A stretch of DNA of 33,567 bases from Aminivibrio sp. Lineage in GTDB: Bacteria > Synergistota > Synergistia > Synergistales > Aminobacteriaceae. Of this stretch, positions 24,044 to 31,828 are shown in pieces (position 1 is the stretch's first letter; each line of letters begins with the position of its first letter). The translations under genes were made by a program, and so were the position numbers. The DNA is taken from contig NZ_JAESIH010000019.1 of assembly GCF_016756745.1 (NCBI RefSeq), positions 1 to 33,567 on the forward strand, in the 5' to 3' direction. Under the pieces are notes generated by a model, which had not been told where the DNA came from, did not search any database, and was given only the letters and a program-made list of their open reading frames with translations.

Positions 24044-25549
24044 CTATACGGGATACCCCGCACCGTCCACCAGTTCGGACACGCCAACGTCCACCTTCAT
24101 CTCCCGGGCGAACTTCCGCATGAGGAAATCCTTCGCCACGGCGGGGAACAGAACATAACTGAGCACGTCCTCCGGCTGGAGGATCCAGGGCTCCACGGCC
24201 TTCGCGGCCGCCTCAAGTTCGGGGGCGATGTTCTCGGCGGGCCTGCAGGTAATGGGAATCTCGTCGCCGATGACTTTCTTCTGGATCTCCGGGTCCAGCT
24301 CTGCGGGCGGCTTGCCGTACTGGCCGAGGAAGTAGCTGCGCACTTCCTTTGGAACGATCTTCCAGCGCTCGCCCACGAGGACGTTGAGGGTAGCCTGGGT
24401 GCCCACGATCTGGCTGGTGGGGGTGACGAGGGGAGGATAGCCCATTTCCTTCCGGACCCTGGGAACCTCATCCAGCACTTCGGGCAGCCGGTGAAGGGCA
24501 TTCTGGTCCTTAAGCTGGCTGATCAGGTTGGAGTACATGCCCCCGGGGATCTGGTACATGAGGACGTTGATGTCCACGCCGCCGAGGTCGACGAAGATCT
24601 TGGAGTACTTCTCCCGGACTTTCTTAAAGTGGTTAGCGATGGGGACGAGCTTTTTAAGGTCGATGTCCGTGTCGAACTCCCCGCCCTTCATGCCCGCCAC
24701 CAGGGATTCGATGGGGGGCTGACTGGTGCCCTGGGCAAAGGGGGAGATGGCGCAGTCCACCACGTCGGCGCCCGCCTCGAGACCGGCGAAATAGGCCATG
24801 GAGGCCATGCCGCTGGTGTAGTGGGAGTGAATCTGCACGGGGAGACCGGTCTCCTTCTTGATGGTCCTGACGAGGGCGGCGGTCTCCACGGGGCTGATGA
24901 TGCCGGCCATGTCCTTGATGCAGATGGAGTCGGCGCCCATGGACTTCATCTCCCGGGAGAGCTTGGCGAAGGCGTCGAGGGAGTGCACCGGGGACAGGGT
25001 GAAGGAGAAGGCAAGCTGCAGGTGGGCCCCTTCCTTCTTGATCTGGTCCGCTGCCACTTCCATGTTCCGGAGGTCGTTGAGGGCGTCGAACACCCGGATG
25101 ATGTCAAGGCCGTTGCCAACGGCCCGCTTTACGAACTCCCGGACGGTGTCGTCGGCGTAGTGGCGGTATCCCACCACGTTCTGGCCCCGGAGGAGCATCT
25201 GGAGCTTCGTCTTCTTGAAGAGCTTACGGAGGGTGCGGAGCCTCTCCCAGGGGTCCTCGTCGAGAAAGCGCATGCAGGTGTCGAAGGTGGCTCCGCCCCA
25301 GACTTCCATGGAGTGGAAGCCCACCTCGTCCATCATCTCCACGACGGGGGTCATGTCCGAGATGCTCATGCGGGTGGCCATAAGGGACTGGTGCCCGTCC
25401 CGGAGAGTCGTGTCGGTGATGCCTACCTTGCGGGGCACCCTGTGGGATGCGGAGGAATCGGCGGTTACCGCTTCGGGCGCCTCCTGTACTTTCGCCGCTT
25501 CGGCCGGAGGGGCCGGAGTCGCTGCCTTGTTCTTTTTTTCGTTCGTCAT
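24044..25549 (-). CDS. Pyruvate/oxaloacetate carboxyltransferase subunit without biotin domain
   Basis: Carboxyltransferase of the oxaloacetate decarboxylase alpha / pyruvate carboxylase B type; moves CO2 between biotin and pyruvate/oxaloacetate. The 501-aa protein starts with a 40-residue Ala/Pro/Glu-rich tail, then the TIM barrel with DTTLRDGHQS (46-55), the carboxylated-Lys site CIKDMAG (Lys212) and the metal-binding HSHYTSGM (His241, His243). The conserved PYC/OADA domain follows (GQYGKPP near 395). The protein ends at GYPV with no AMKM biotinyl domain, so a separate biotin carrier is needed; none is in the window. The ATG at 25549 has GGAGGAG about 8-10 nt upstream. Direction (decarboxylation with a Na+ pump, or carboxylation) cannot be told. 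It shares its substrate node with PPDK further along. Confidence 0.9.
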   Translation of the reverse strand: MTNEKKNKAATPAPPAEAAKVQEAPEAVTADSSASHRVPRKVGITDTTLRDGHQSLMATRMSISDMTPVVEMMDEVGFHSMEVWGGATFDTCMRFLDEDPWERLRTLRKLFKKTKLQMLLRGQNVVGYRHYADDTVREFVKRAVGNGLDIIRVFDALNDLRNMEVAADQIKKEGAHLQLAFSFTLSPVHSLDAFAKLSREMKSMGADSICIKDMAGIISPVETAALVRTIKKETGLPVQIHSHYTSGMASMAYFAGLEAGADVVDCAISPFAQGTSQPPIESLVAGMKGGEFDTDIDLKKLVPIANHFKKVREKYSKIFVDLGGVDINVLMYQIPGGMYSNLISQLKDQNALHRLPEVLDEVPRVRKEMGYPPLVTPTSQIVGTQATLNVLVGERWKIVPKEVRSYFLGQYGKPPAELDPEIQKKVIGDEIPITCRPAENIAPELEAAAKAVEPWILQPEDVLSYVLFPAVAKDFLMRKFAREMKVDVGVSELVDGAGYPV

Positions 25550-25597
25550 CTACTTTTCTCCTCCATACTGATTTTGTTATTTCCCGTGCTTTTGTTC

Positions 25598-26410
25598 TCA
25601 ATCCGCCGCGAGAGGCGAAGACTTCGCCTCTTCCCAGAGCCGGTCAAGCTCTTCCGGAGTATATTCGCTCCAGGGCCGGGCATCCTCCGCCACGTACTGC
25701 TCCACCCGCCGGAACCGCCCGGTGAATTTCCTGTTGGCCCTTCCCAGGGCGGAGTCGGGGTTCACGCCGAGGTGACGGGCAAGGTTGACGGCGGCGAAGA
25801 GAAGGTCGCCCATCTCGTCCTCTATTTTTTCAGGAGCTCCGTCCTCTGCCGCTTCCCGGAGCTCGGTCATTTCTTCCTCCACTTTACCATACAGGGGGGA
25901 TAGATCGCCCTTCGGCCAGTCGAAACCCACGTGGGCCGCCTTGCCCTGGATCCGGTAGGCCTTGGCCAGGGGGGGCATGCCCTCCGGCACACCCGCAAGG
26001 AGGGAGGTGTCCTTCTTTTTTTTGTTTTCCTTTTCGCCGGTCTTGATCTGCTCCCAGTTCCGCAGCACGTCGCCGCTCGAGTCGGCCCGGGCATGGCCGA
26101 ACACATGGGGGTGCCTGCGGACCAGCTTCTCCACCAGCCCCCGGATCACGTCTTCAACTGAGAAAAGGCCCATCTCCGAGGCTATCTGGGACACGAAAAC
26201 CACCTGAAGCAGCACGTCGCCGCACTCCTCCCGGATGTCGTCGCTGTCGCTCCTCGTCACCGCATCCACGAGCTCGTAGGCTTCCTCCACGATATAGGCG
26301 CGCAGGCTTTCGAGGGTCTGCTCCCTGTCCCAGGGGCACCCGCCCGGAGCCCGGAGGCGGCTCATCACCGACACGAGCTCCCCGAAGGCGCTGCCGCAGT
26401 TTTCGTTCAT
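25598..26410 (-). CDS. mazG: Nucleoside triphosphate pyrophosphohydrolase MazG
   Basis: Hydrolyses (d)NTPs to monophosphates and pyrophosphate, cleaning the nucleotide pool. The 270-aa protein, the usual length, has two tandem MazG folds. The first has GGCPWDREQT, EEAYELVDAV and EECGDVLLQVVF; the second has VEEEMTELREA and IEDEMGDLLFAAVNLARHLG. Each gives the EExxE plus ExxD metal-binding set. Its ATG directly follows the mfd stop codon (TGAATG), implying coupled translation. Confidence 0.96.
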   Translation of the reverse strand: MNENCGSAFGELVSVMSRLRAPGGCPWDREQTLESLRAYIVEEAYELVDAVTRSDSDDIREECGDVLLQVVFVSQIASEMGLFSVEDVIRGLVEKLVRRHPHVFGHARADSSGDVLRNWEQIKTGEKENKKKKDTSLLAGVPEGMPPLAKAYRIQGKAAHVGFDWPKGDLSPLYGKVEEEMTELREAAEDGAPEKIEDEMGDLLFAAVNLARHLGVNPDSALGRANRKFTGRFRRVEQYVAEDARPWSEYTPEELDRLWEEAKSSPLAAD

Positions 26411-29400
26411 TCACCGCACCTGCTTTCCGTGACGGAGGGCATGAAGCACATCGGCCAGGCCCGCGGATCCGCCCGGGCCCGTAATCTTTCCCTCCGATGC
26501 ATACCAGTTCTTTCTTTTTTTCAGATCGTCGAACACAGGGCCCCTGCCCCGAAGGACAGTATCTCTTTTCCCGCATTCCACAGACAAGATACCATACTTT
26601 CCGCCCCGTGACCGCAGCAAAGATACTGAAAAGAGATTCTTCAGGGGGGGCGGCAGGGGACCGAACCTGTCCAGCACTTCCTTTTCGAGCTCCCGAAGAT
26701 CCTCGGGACCGTCGACCCGGAGCAGCCTGCGGTAGAGGGCGATCCTGATGGTCTCCTGGGGGATGTAGGAGGCCGGGATGAGGCACGGAATATCGACCGC
26801 CACCTCCGCCGAGGACGGGAGGGTCCCCCGGAGCTTCGCTATTTCCTCCTCCAGCATGGCGTAGTACAGGTACGAGTCCGCCCTGCCCCTTTCGCTGCCG
26901 TGCTGGGACGTGCCCAGCAGGTCGCCGCTTCCCCGGATCCGGAGATCCTCCAGGGCGAGATCGTATCCTGCCCCCCCCTCGTTGAGGGTCGTGATGGCGT
27001 CCAGTCGCTCGAGGGTCTCCTTCCCCAGGGGGTGCCCCTCGGGGTAGAGGAAGTAGGCGAAGGAAGATTCCTCCCTCCGGCCGACACGGCCCCTGAGCTG
27101 GTACATCTGGGCGAGTCCGAGCTCCTGGCAGTCCTCCACGATGAGCGTGTTGGCTCCGGGAACGTCCAGGCCGCTCTCGATGATCGTGGTACAGAGAAGG
27201 ATATCAATCTCTCCATTATAAAATTTCAGCATGGTCTCTTCAAGCTCGTTTTCCTTCATCCTGCCGTGGGCGATCCCGAGGGAAGCGGAGGGAAAGAGCT
27301 TCCGCAGGAAGGATGCCCGCTCGTCAAGCCGGTAGATCCGGTTGGACACGTAGAAAACCTGCCCGCCCCGCTCCAGCTCCCTGGCGACGGCCGATTTCAC
27401 TATTCCTGTGTTCCATGGGCCCGCCGCCGTGATGACCGGCATCCGGTTGCGGGGCGGTTCATTGAGCAGGGAGATGCTCCTCATGCCCTTCAGGGAGAGG
27501 GCCAGGGTCCGGGGAATGGGAGTGGCGGAGAGCATGAGCACGTCCACGTTCTCCCGGGCCTCCTTGAGCTTTTCCTTGGACAGGACGCCGAAGCGGTGCT
27601 CCTCGTCCACGACGATGAGGCCGAGATCTTTGAAGACCACGTCCTTCTGGAGCATCCGCGCCGTCCCGATGAGGATATCCACCCTTCCGGACGCGGTTGC
27701 CTCCAGCACCATGCGCTGCTCTTTTTTTGACGAGAACCTGGAGAGCAGGGCCACGTTCACCGGGAAACCCGTCATGCGGGCCGAGAAGGACATGTAGTGC
27801 TGCTGGGCGAGGATGGTGGTGGGAACGAGCACAGCCGCCTGTTTTCCTCCCTGGACGGCCTTGAAGGCCGCCCGGGCGGCCACCTCTGTCTTGCCGTAGC
27901 CCACGTCGCCCACGAGAAGCCGGTCCATGGGGTAGGGACGCTCCATGTCGGCGGCCACCTCGGCGCAGGCGGTGAGCTGGTCTTTGGTCTCCACGTGCGG
28001 GAAGGCCTCCTCGAACTCGCGGTACAGACCGTCGGGAGGCGGAAAGGCGAAGCCCTCCGCCAGCTCCCGTTTTGCATAAAGCTCCAGCAGCCCCCTGACC
28101 TCCTGCTGCACCCGCTCCCTCGTTTTGGCCACGCTCTTTTTCCACTTCACGCCCCGGAGGGAGTCGAGGCGCACGTCGCCGCTCATATGGTCCGGCAGAG
28201 GGGTGATCTTGTGGAGCTGGAGGACGGGAAGGAACAGCCGCCGGTTTCCGTCGAACTCGAGGATGAGGCTGTCCATCACCTCCCCGGCCACGGTAACCTC
28301 CTCGGAACCCCGGAAGACGCAGAGGCCATAGTCCTCGTGGACCAGGAGCTGCCCTTCCGAGAGCCGGTCGCTCCACTCCCGCGGAGGAGCGGAGAGCATG
28401 CCCGGGCCGGTGATCTTTTCCGATATTCCCGCCAGCTCGAGGTCGGAAATGTAGGCGATCCGGGATTCGGGATCGAGAAACCCTTTCGAGAGGGTGCCGT
28501 CCACGGGATGAACGGAAGCCTCCTCGCCGAAGGAGAGAATGCGCCGGTTCTTCGTGGCGAGGAAGAGGGAATAGCCGTCCTTCTTCCAGGAGTCGCACAT
28601 CCACCGGAACTTGTCCATGTTGCCCCGAAAAGGGGGAATCTCTTCCAGGTTCACACCGGCCTCGGAGAAGGATGCCGACGCGGTGACCCTGAGCCTGGGC
28701 CGGGACGCGAGGCGCAGGAAAATCTCGTTCCAGCCGGGAAGAGCGGCGCCCCTGCCTTCGGCCTCCACGATGTCCTTCCAGAGCAGAGCGTAGGAGCCGG
28801 CCGACACTTCGATCTTCGCCGGCTCGAAGAAAACGGAGACGGCGTTTTCGGGGAAAAAGGAGAACAGGGAAGCTTCCTTCGACGTGCTGAGGGAGTGGAT
28901 GTCGGCCTCGTCCAGCAAGCCCACGCTGGTCTGGGTGCGCGGAGAGAAGCTGCGCACGCTTTCGACGGTTTCGTCGAAAAACTCGAACCGGAGGGGATGG
29001 GCATAGGCGGGGTCGAACACGTCCAGAATGTACCCCCGGAAGATGAACTGTCCCGGCGCCCAGACGATGTCGGACCGCTCGTACCCGGCATGGACGAGCC
29101 AGTCGAGAAGGTTCTCCCGGCGGTACTCCTTCCCGGTGGTGATGCGGATGTCCCTGCTGCCCTTGTACACCGGGCCGAGAAGGGCGCCCCCGCTCGCCGC
29201 GAGGATGCCCCCTTCTTCCCTCCACCGGGCGAGAGTTTCCCCCCGCTGGACGGGGAGGGCCCTGTCCGTCACACCGTGAGGTGTCAGGGGAATTTCGTGC
29301 AGCAGCCGGACCCGCTCTCCGGGAAAGAGGGTCTCCCAGTCGGAGCAGAACATGGCAGCCTGTTTCGTGTCGGGAAAGACAAGAAGGGCGGGGGAAGCGG

Positions 29401-29524
29401 GGTTTCTGCAGACCCAGCACCGGGCCGCGCCGTCGAGGGGAAGGTGAAGAGCGGTGCCTCCCGTCCAGAGACGTTCGTCGAGATCCCAGATTCTGTTACC
29501 CGCGGGGGCGGAGGCGTTTCTCAT
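26411..29524 (-). CDS. mfd: Transcription-repair coupling factor Mfd
   Basis: ATP-dependent DNA translocase that removes stalled RNA polymerase at lesions and recruits UvrA. The 1037-aa protein is about 110 residues shorter than E. coli Mfd, mostly in the N-terminal UvrB-like part and the C-terminus. Order: UvrB-like damage-recruiting region with GYILDVFDPAYAHPLRFEFF, RNA-polymerase-interacting (CarD-like) domain (LLVHEDYGLCVFRG), then the RecG-like translocase with Walker A GDVGYGKTEVA (around 543), DEEHRFG (around 640), SATPIPRT and QLRGRVGR (around 810). The TRCF C-terminal domain with RIALYRRLLR and DRFGPLPPP follows. The start ATG at 29524 has GGAG 5 nt upstream. A terminator-like hairpin sits just before it. 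Confidence 0.97.
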   Translation of the reverse strand: MRNASAPAGNRIWDLDERLWTGGTALHLPLDGAARCWVCRNPASPALLVFPDTKQAAMFCSDWETLFPGERVRLLHEIPLTPHGVTDRALPVQRGETLARWREEGGILAASGGALLGPVYKGSRDIRITTGKEYRRENLLDWLVHAGYERSDIVWAPGQFIFRGYILDVFDPAYAHPLRFEFFDETVESVRSFSPRTQTSVGLLDEADIHSLSTSKEASLFSFFPENAVSVFFEPAKIEVSAGSYALLWKDIVEAEGRGAALPGWNEIFLRLASRPRLRVTASASFSEAGVNLEEIPPFRGNMDKFRWMCDSWKKDGYSLFLATKNRRILSFGEEASVHPVDGTLSKGFLDPESRIAYISDLELAGISEKITGPGMLSAPPREWSDRLSEGQLLVHEDYGLCVFRGSEEVTVAGEVMDSLILEFDGNRRLFLPVLQLHKITPLPDHMSGDVRLDSLRGVKWKKSVAKTRERVQQEVRGLLELYAKRELAEGFAFPPPDGLYREFEEAFPHVETKDQLTACAEVAADMERPYPMDRLLVGDVGYGKTEVAARAAFKAVQGGKQAAVLVPTTILAQQHYMSFSARMTGFPVNVALLSRFSSKKEQRMVLEATASGRVDILIGTARMLQKDVVFKDLGLIVVDEEHRFGVLSKEKLKEARENVDVLMLSATPIPRTLALSLKGMRSISLLNEPPRNRMPVITAAGPWNTGIVKSAVARELERGGQVFYVSNRIYRLDERASFLRKLFPSASLGIAHGRMKENELEETMLKFYNGEIDILLCTTIIESGLDVPGANTLIVEDCQELGLAQMYQLRGRVGRREESSFAYFLYPEGHPLGKETLERLDAITTLNEGGAGYDLALEDLRIRGSGDLLGTSQHGSERGRADSYLYYAMLEEEIAKLRGTLPSSAEVAVDIPCLIPASYIPQETIRIALYRRLLRVDGPEDLRELEKEVLDRFGPLPPPLKNLFSVSLLRSRGGKYGILSVECGKRDTVLRGRGPVFDDLKKRKNWYASEGKITGPGGSAGLADVLHALRHGKQVR

Positions 29525-29540
29525 GACATCTCCATCCTGC

Positions 29541-29566
29541 GAAAAGGCGACGGGTATCCCGCCGCC
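29541..29566 (-). terminator. Terminator-like hairpin between pth and mfd
   Basis: On the minus strand GGCGGCGGG (29566-29558) and CCCGTCGCC (29554-29546) form a 9-bp stem with one wobble and an ATA loop, followed directly by TTTT. It lies 3 nt after the pth stop and 17 nt before the mfd start, so it may attenuate read-through into mfd. Confidence 0.6.
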
Positions 29567-29569
29567 TCG

Positions 29570-30136
29570 TCAGACCGTTGCGTTGATCGCATTCATCGCC
29601 TTGTCGGCGCCTTCGGTACACCAGAGCTCCACAGCGTCGGCGGCCCTGTCGAGAAGGTCGGGCAAACCCGACCGCTCACCGGCCGAAAAGGACCCGAGGA
29701 CCCAGGACACCATGTTCTCTCCGGGGGCTGCCCCCACGCCGACCCGCAGCCTGCAGACATACAGGGTACCCGCCATCCCGAGGACGGACTGCATCCCCTT
29801 ATGGCCTCCCGCGGAGCCTTTCTTCCGCAGCCGGAGCTTCCCGTAGGGAAGGGCCGCGTCGTCGTATACCACGAGGACGTCGTTTTCCCAGGAGAGGGAG
29901 AAATAGTCCACCGCCTCACGGACGGCCCTGCCGCTGAGGTTCATGTAGGTCAGCGGCTTGAGGAGAAGAAGTTTTTCCCCGTTTCGGAAATGGGTCCAGG
30001 CCATGGAGGAAAACTGCATCCTCGGGGTTCCGCAGGAAAACCGGCCCACAAGGTGATCCACCACGAGCCATCCCGCGTTGTGCCTTGAAAAGACGTACTC
30101 CGGCCCGGGATTGCCCAATCCGGCGATGATCTTCAA
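29570..30136 (-). CDS. pth: Peptidyl-tRNA hydrolase
   Basis: Releases tRNA from peptidyl-tRNA that drops off the ribosome. The 188-aa protein has GLGNPG (Asn9), RHNAGW with the catalytic His19, PLTYMNLSG (Asn66) and YDDAALPYGKLRLR (Asp92), all as in the family. The usual GGHNG motif reads GGHKG here, placing Lys113 where E. coli has the active-site Asn114. The start is TTG at 30136 with AGGAG 9 nt upstream; the gap to rplY is 6 nt. The rplY-pth pair is a standard arrangement. Apart from the Lys substitution the enzyme looks active. Confidence 0.96.
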   Translation of the reverse strand: MKIIAGLGNPGPEYVFSRHNAGWLVVDHLVGRFSCGTPRMQFSSMAWTHFRNGEKLLLLKPLTYMNLSGRAVREAVDYFSLSWENDVLVVYDDAALPYGKLRLRKKGSAGGHKGMQSVLGMAGTLYVCRLRVGVGAAPGENMVSWVLGSFSAGERSGLPDLLDRAADAVELWCTEGADKAMNAINATV

Positions 30137-30142
30137 CCGGGA

Positions 30143-30796
30143 TTACTCCTCCTCGTCCTTGCCCTTGCCCTTGCCGACGACTTCCACTTCCTTCTGCTCC
30201 TCGCCCGTTTCCTCGGCCTCGGAGATGCCCCTGGGGATCATCACGGTGACCACGACTTCGTCGGGGTCGGAGAGGACGGAAGCTCCCTGGGGAACGGCGA
30301 TATCCTTCACGTGGACCTGGGCGCCGAGCTTCATGGAGGAGACGTCCACCGCCACGGAATCGGGGATCTGACCGGGAAGCACTTCCATGGAAATTTCATG
30401 GAGGAGGTGGTCGATAACGCCGCCGAGCTTCACTCCGGCGCAAACATCGCGGCCGATCAGCTCCACGGGCACGTTCACGGTGATCTTGTGTCCCTGCACG
30501 AGCTGCATGAAGTCCACGTGAAGAATCTTTCCGTTGAGGATGTCCTTCTGGACTTCCCTCATGATGCCCATCTCTTCCTTGCCGCCGGGCAGGGTGAGAA
30601 GCATGGTCTGGGTTTCCCAGTGGCCGGAAGCGACGACTTTCGAGATATCGGAGAGCTTCACCTTCGCAGCGACGGACTCGGGATAATCGGGACCATACAC
30701 GACGCAGGGCACATACCCCGCAGGGCGCAGTTTGCTGCAGGCTTCCTTGCCTTTTCCTTCCCGTGCTTCAAGAACTACCTTCACAATTTCCGACAT
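30143..30796 (-). CDS. rplY: Ribosomal protein bL25 (Ctc type)
   Basis: 5S-rRNA-binding large-subunit protein of the long Ctc/TL5 form. The 217-aa protein has the N-terminal L25 domain (VVLEAREGKGKEACSKLR, GYVPCVVYG) that contacts 5S rRNA. The C-terminal beta domain has VPVELIGRD, GGVIDHLLHEISMEVLP and VSSMKLGAQVHVKDI, followed by a highly charged tail of alternating acidic and Lys/Gly residues. The ATG at 30796 is preferred (AAGGAGG ends 11 nt upstream); an in-frame GTG at 30805 is only 2 nt from that site. It lies 60 nt after prs. Confidence 0.95.
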   Translation of the reverse strand: MSEIVKVVLEAREGKGKEACSKLRPAGYVPCVVYGPDYPESVAAKVKLSDISKVVASGHWETQTMLLTLPGGKEEMGIMREVQKDILNGKILHVDFMQLVQGHKITVNVPVELIGRDVCAGVKLGGVIDHLLHEISMEVLPGQIPDSVAVDVSSMKLGAQVHVKDIAVPQGASVLSDPDEVVVTVMIPRGISEAEETGEEQKEVEVVGKGKGKDEEE

Positions 30797-30856
30797 AACC
30801 GACACATCCTCCTTAAAATACGATCCCCGCTGCGGAAGCAGGAAATTTACGACAGC

Positions 30857-31828
30857 CTAGTCGAAGAGGCTGCTCACCGAACGGTCGCTGTGGACCCTCA
30901 AAATGGCTTCCGCGAAAAGGGGGGCTATTGACAATTGAATGATTTTATCCGATTTCTTGCTCTCAAGCAATGGGATTGTGTCGGTCAAAACGACCTTGTC
31001 GATCCCCGAATTCTCGAGGCGCTCCAGCGCAGGCCCCGAAAGCACGCCGTGGGTGGCGCAGGCGAAAACTTTCACCGCTCCCCGATCCTTTATGAGGGCG
31101 GCGGCGTTGCAGATGGTGCCGGCGGTGTCGATGATGTCGTCCACCAGGACGGCGGTCTTCCCGCTGACGTCGCCGATGATGTCCATAACCTCGCAGAGGT
31201 TGGCCACTTCGTGGGACCTGCGTTTGTCCACGATGGCGAGGTCGGCCTTCAGGCTGCCGGCGAACTTCCTGGCCCGGACCACCCCCCCCACGTCGGGGGC
31301 CACCACCACCAGGGAGCCGCTGGCCTGGCTCTCGGCGATGTTCTCCTTGAAATAGCTCCCCAGGAGGGGCATACCCGTGAGATGGTCCAGGGGGATGTCA
31401 AAAAAGCCCTGGATCTGCCCGGCGTGAAGATCGGCGGAAATAACCCTGTCCGCCCCGGCGCCGGTGAGCAGGTTGGCCATAAGTTTGGCGGAGATGGGGT
31501 CTCTGGGCTTGGTCTTCCTGTCCTGCCGGGCATAGCCGAAGTAGGGGCAGACCACGTTGATCCGGAAGGCCGACGCCCGCTTCAGGGCATCGATCATGAT
31601 CAGCAACTCCACCAGGTTCTCGTTCACCGGGTTGCAGGTGGGCTGCACGACGAAAACATCCGCTCCCCGGACGCTCTCCTCTATGGAAAGACCGATCTCT
31701 CCGTCGGAAAAGCGGAAGTGCTTCGCCCGGGAAAGCTCGATCCCCAGTTCACTGCAGATTCTGCGCGCAAAGGACGGATGAGCCGTTCCGGAAAAGATCA
31801 TCAGATCCCGCGTGTTGGTCCCCATCAT
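30857..31828 (-). CDS. prs: Ribose-phosphate pyrophosphokinase
   Basis: Makes PRPP from ribose 5-phosphate and ATP for nucleotide, His and Trp synthesis. The 323-aa class I enzyme has FSDGEIGLSIEESVRG, the ATP-binding flexible-loop region YFGYARQDRK, the metal-binding SADLHAGQIQGFFDIP, and the PRPP-binding loop VLVDDIIDTAGTI. The ATG at 31828 overlaps the glmU stop (ATGA), with GGAGG 9 nt upstream. The glmU-prs-rplY-pth order is a conserved bacterial cluster. Confidence 0.97.
   Translation of the reverse strand: MMGTNTRDLMIFSGTAHPSFARRICSELGIELSRAKHFRFSDGEIGLSIEESVRGADVFVVQPTCNPVNENLVELLIMIDALKRASAFRINVVCPYFGYARQDRKTKPRDPISAKLMANLLTGAGADRVISADLHAGQIQGFFDIPLDHLTGMPLLGSYFKENIAESQASGSLVVVAPDVGGVVRARKFAGSLKADLAIVDKRRSHEVANLCEVMDIIGDVSGKTAVLVDDIIDTAGTICNAAALIKDRGAVKVFACATHGVLSGPALERLENSGIDKVVLTDTIPLLESKKSDKIIQLSIAPLFAEAILRVHSDRSVSSLFD

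Noticed and set aside
24491-25903. A 470-codon plus-strand frame
   Set aside because: Antisense to the carboxyltransferase and mazG; no domain seen.
27797-30088. A 763-codon plus-strand frame, and a 653-codon minus-strand frame at 27459-29420
   Set aside because: Both overlap mfd in other frames; mfd has all its helicase motifs, while these have repetitive composition and no motif.
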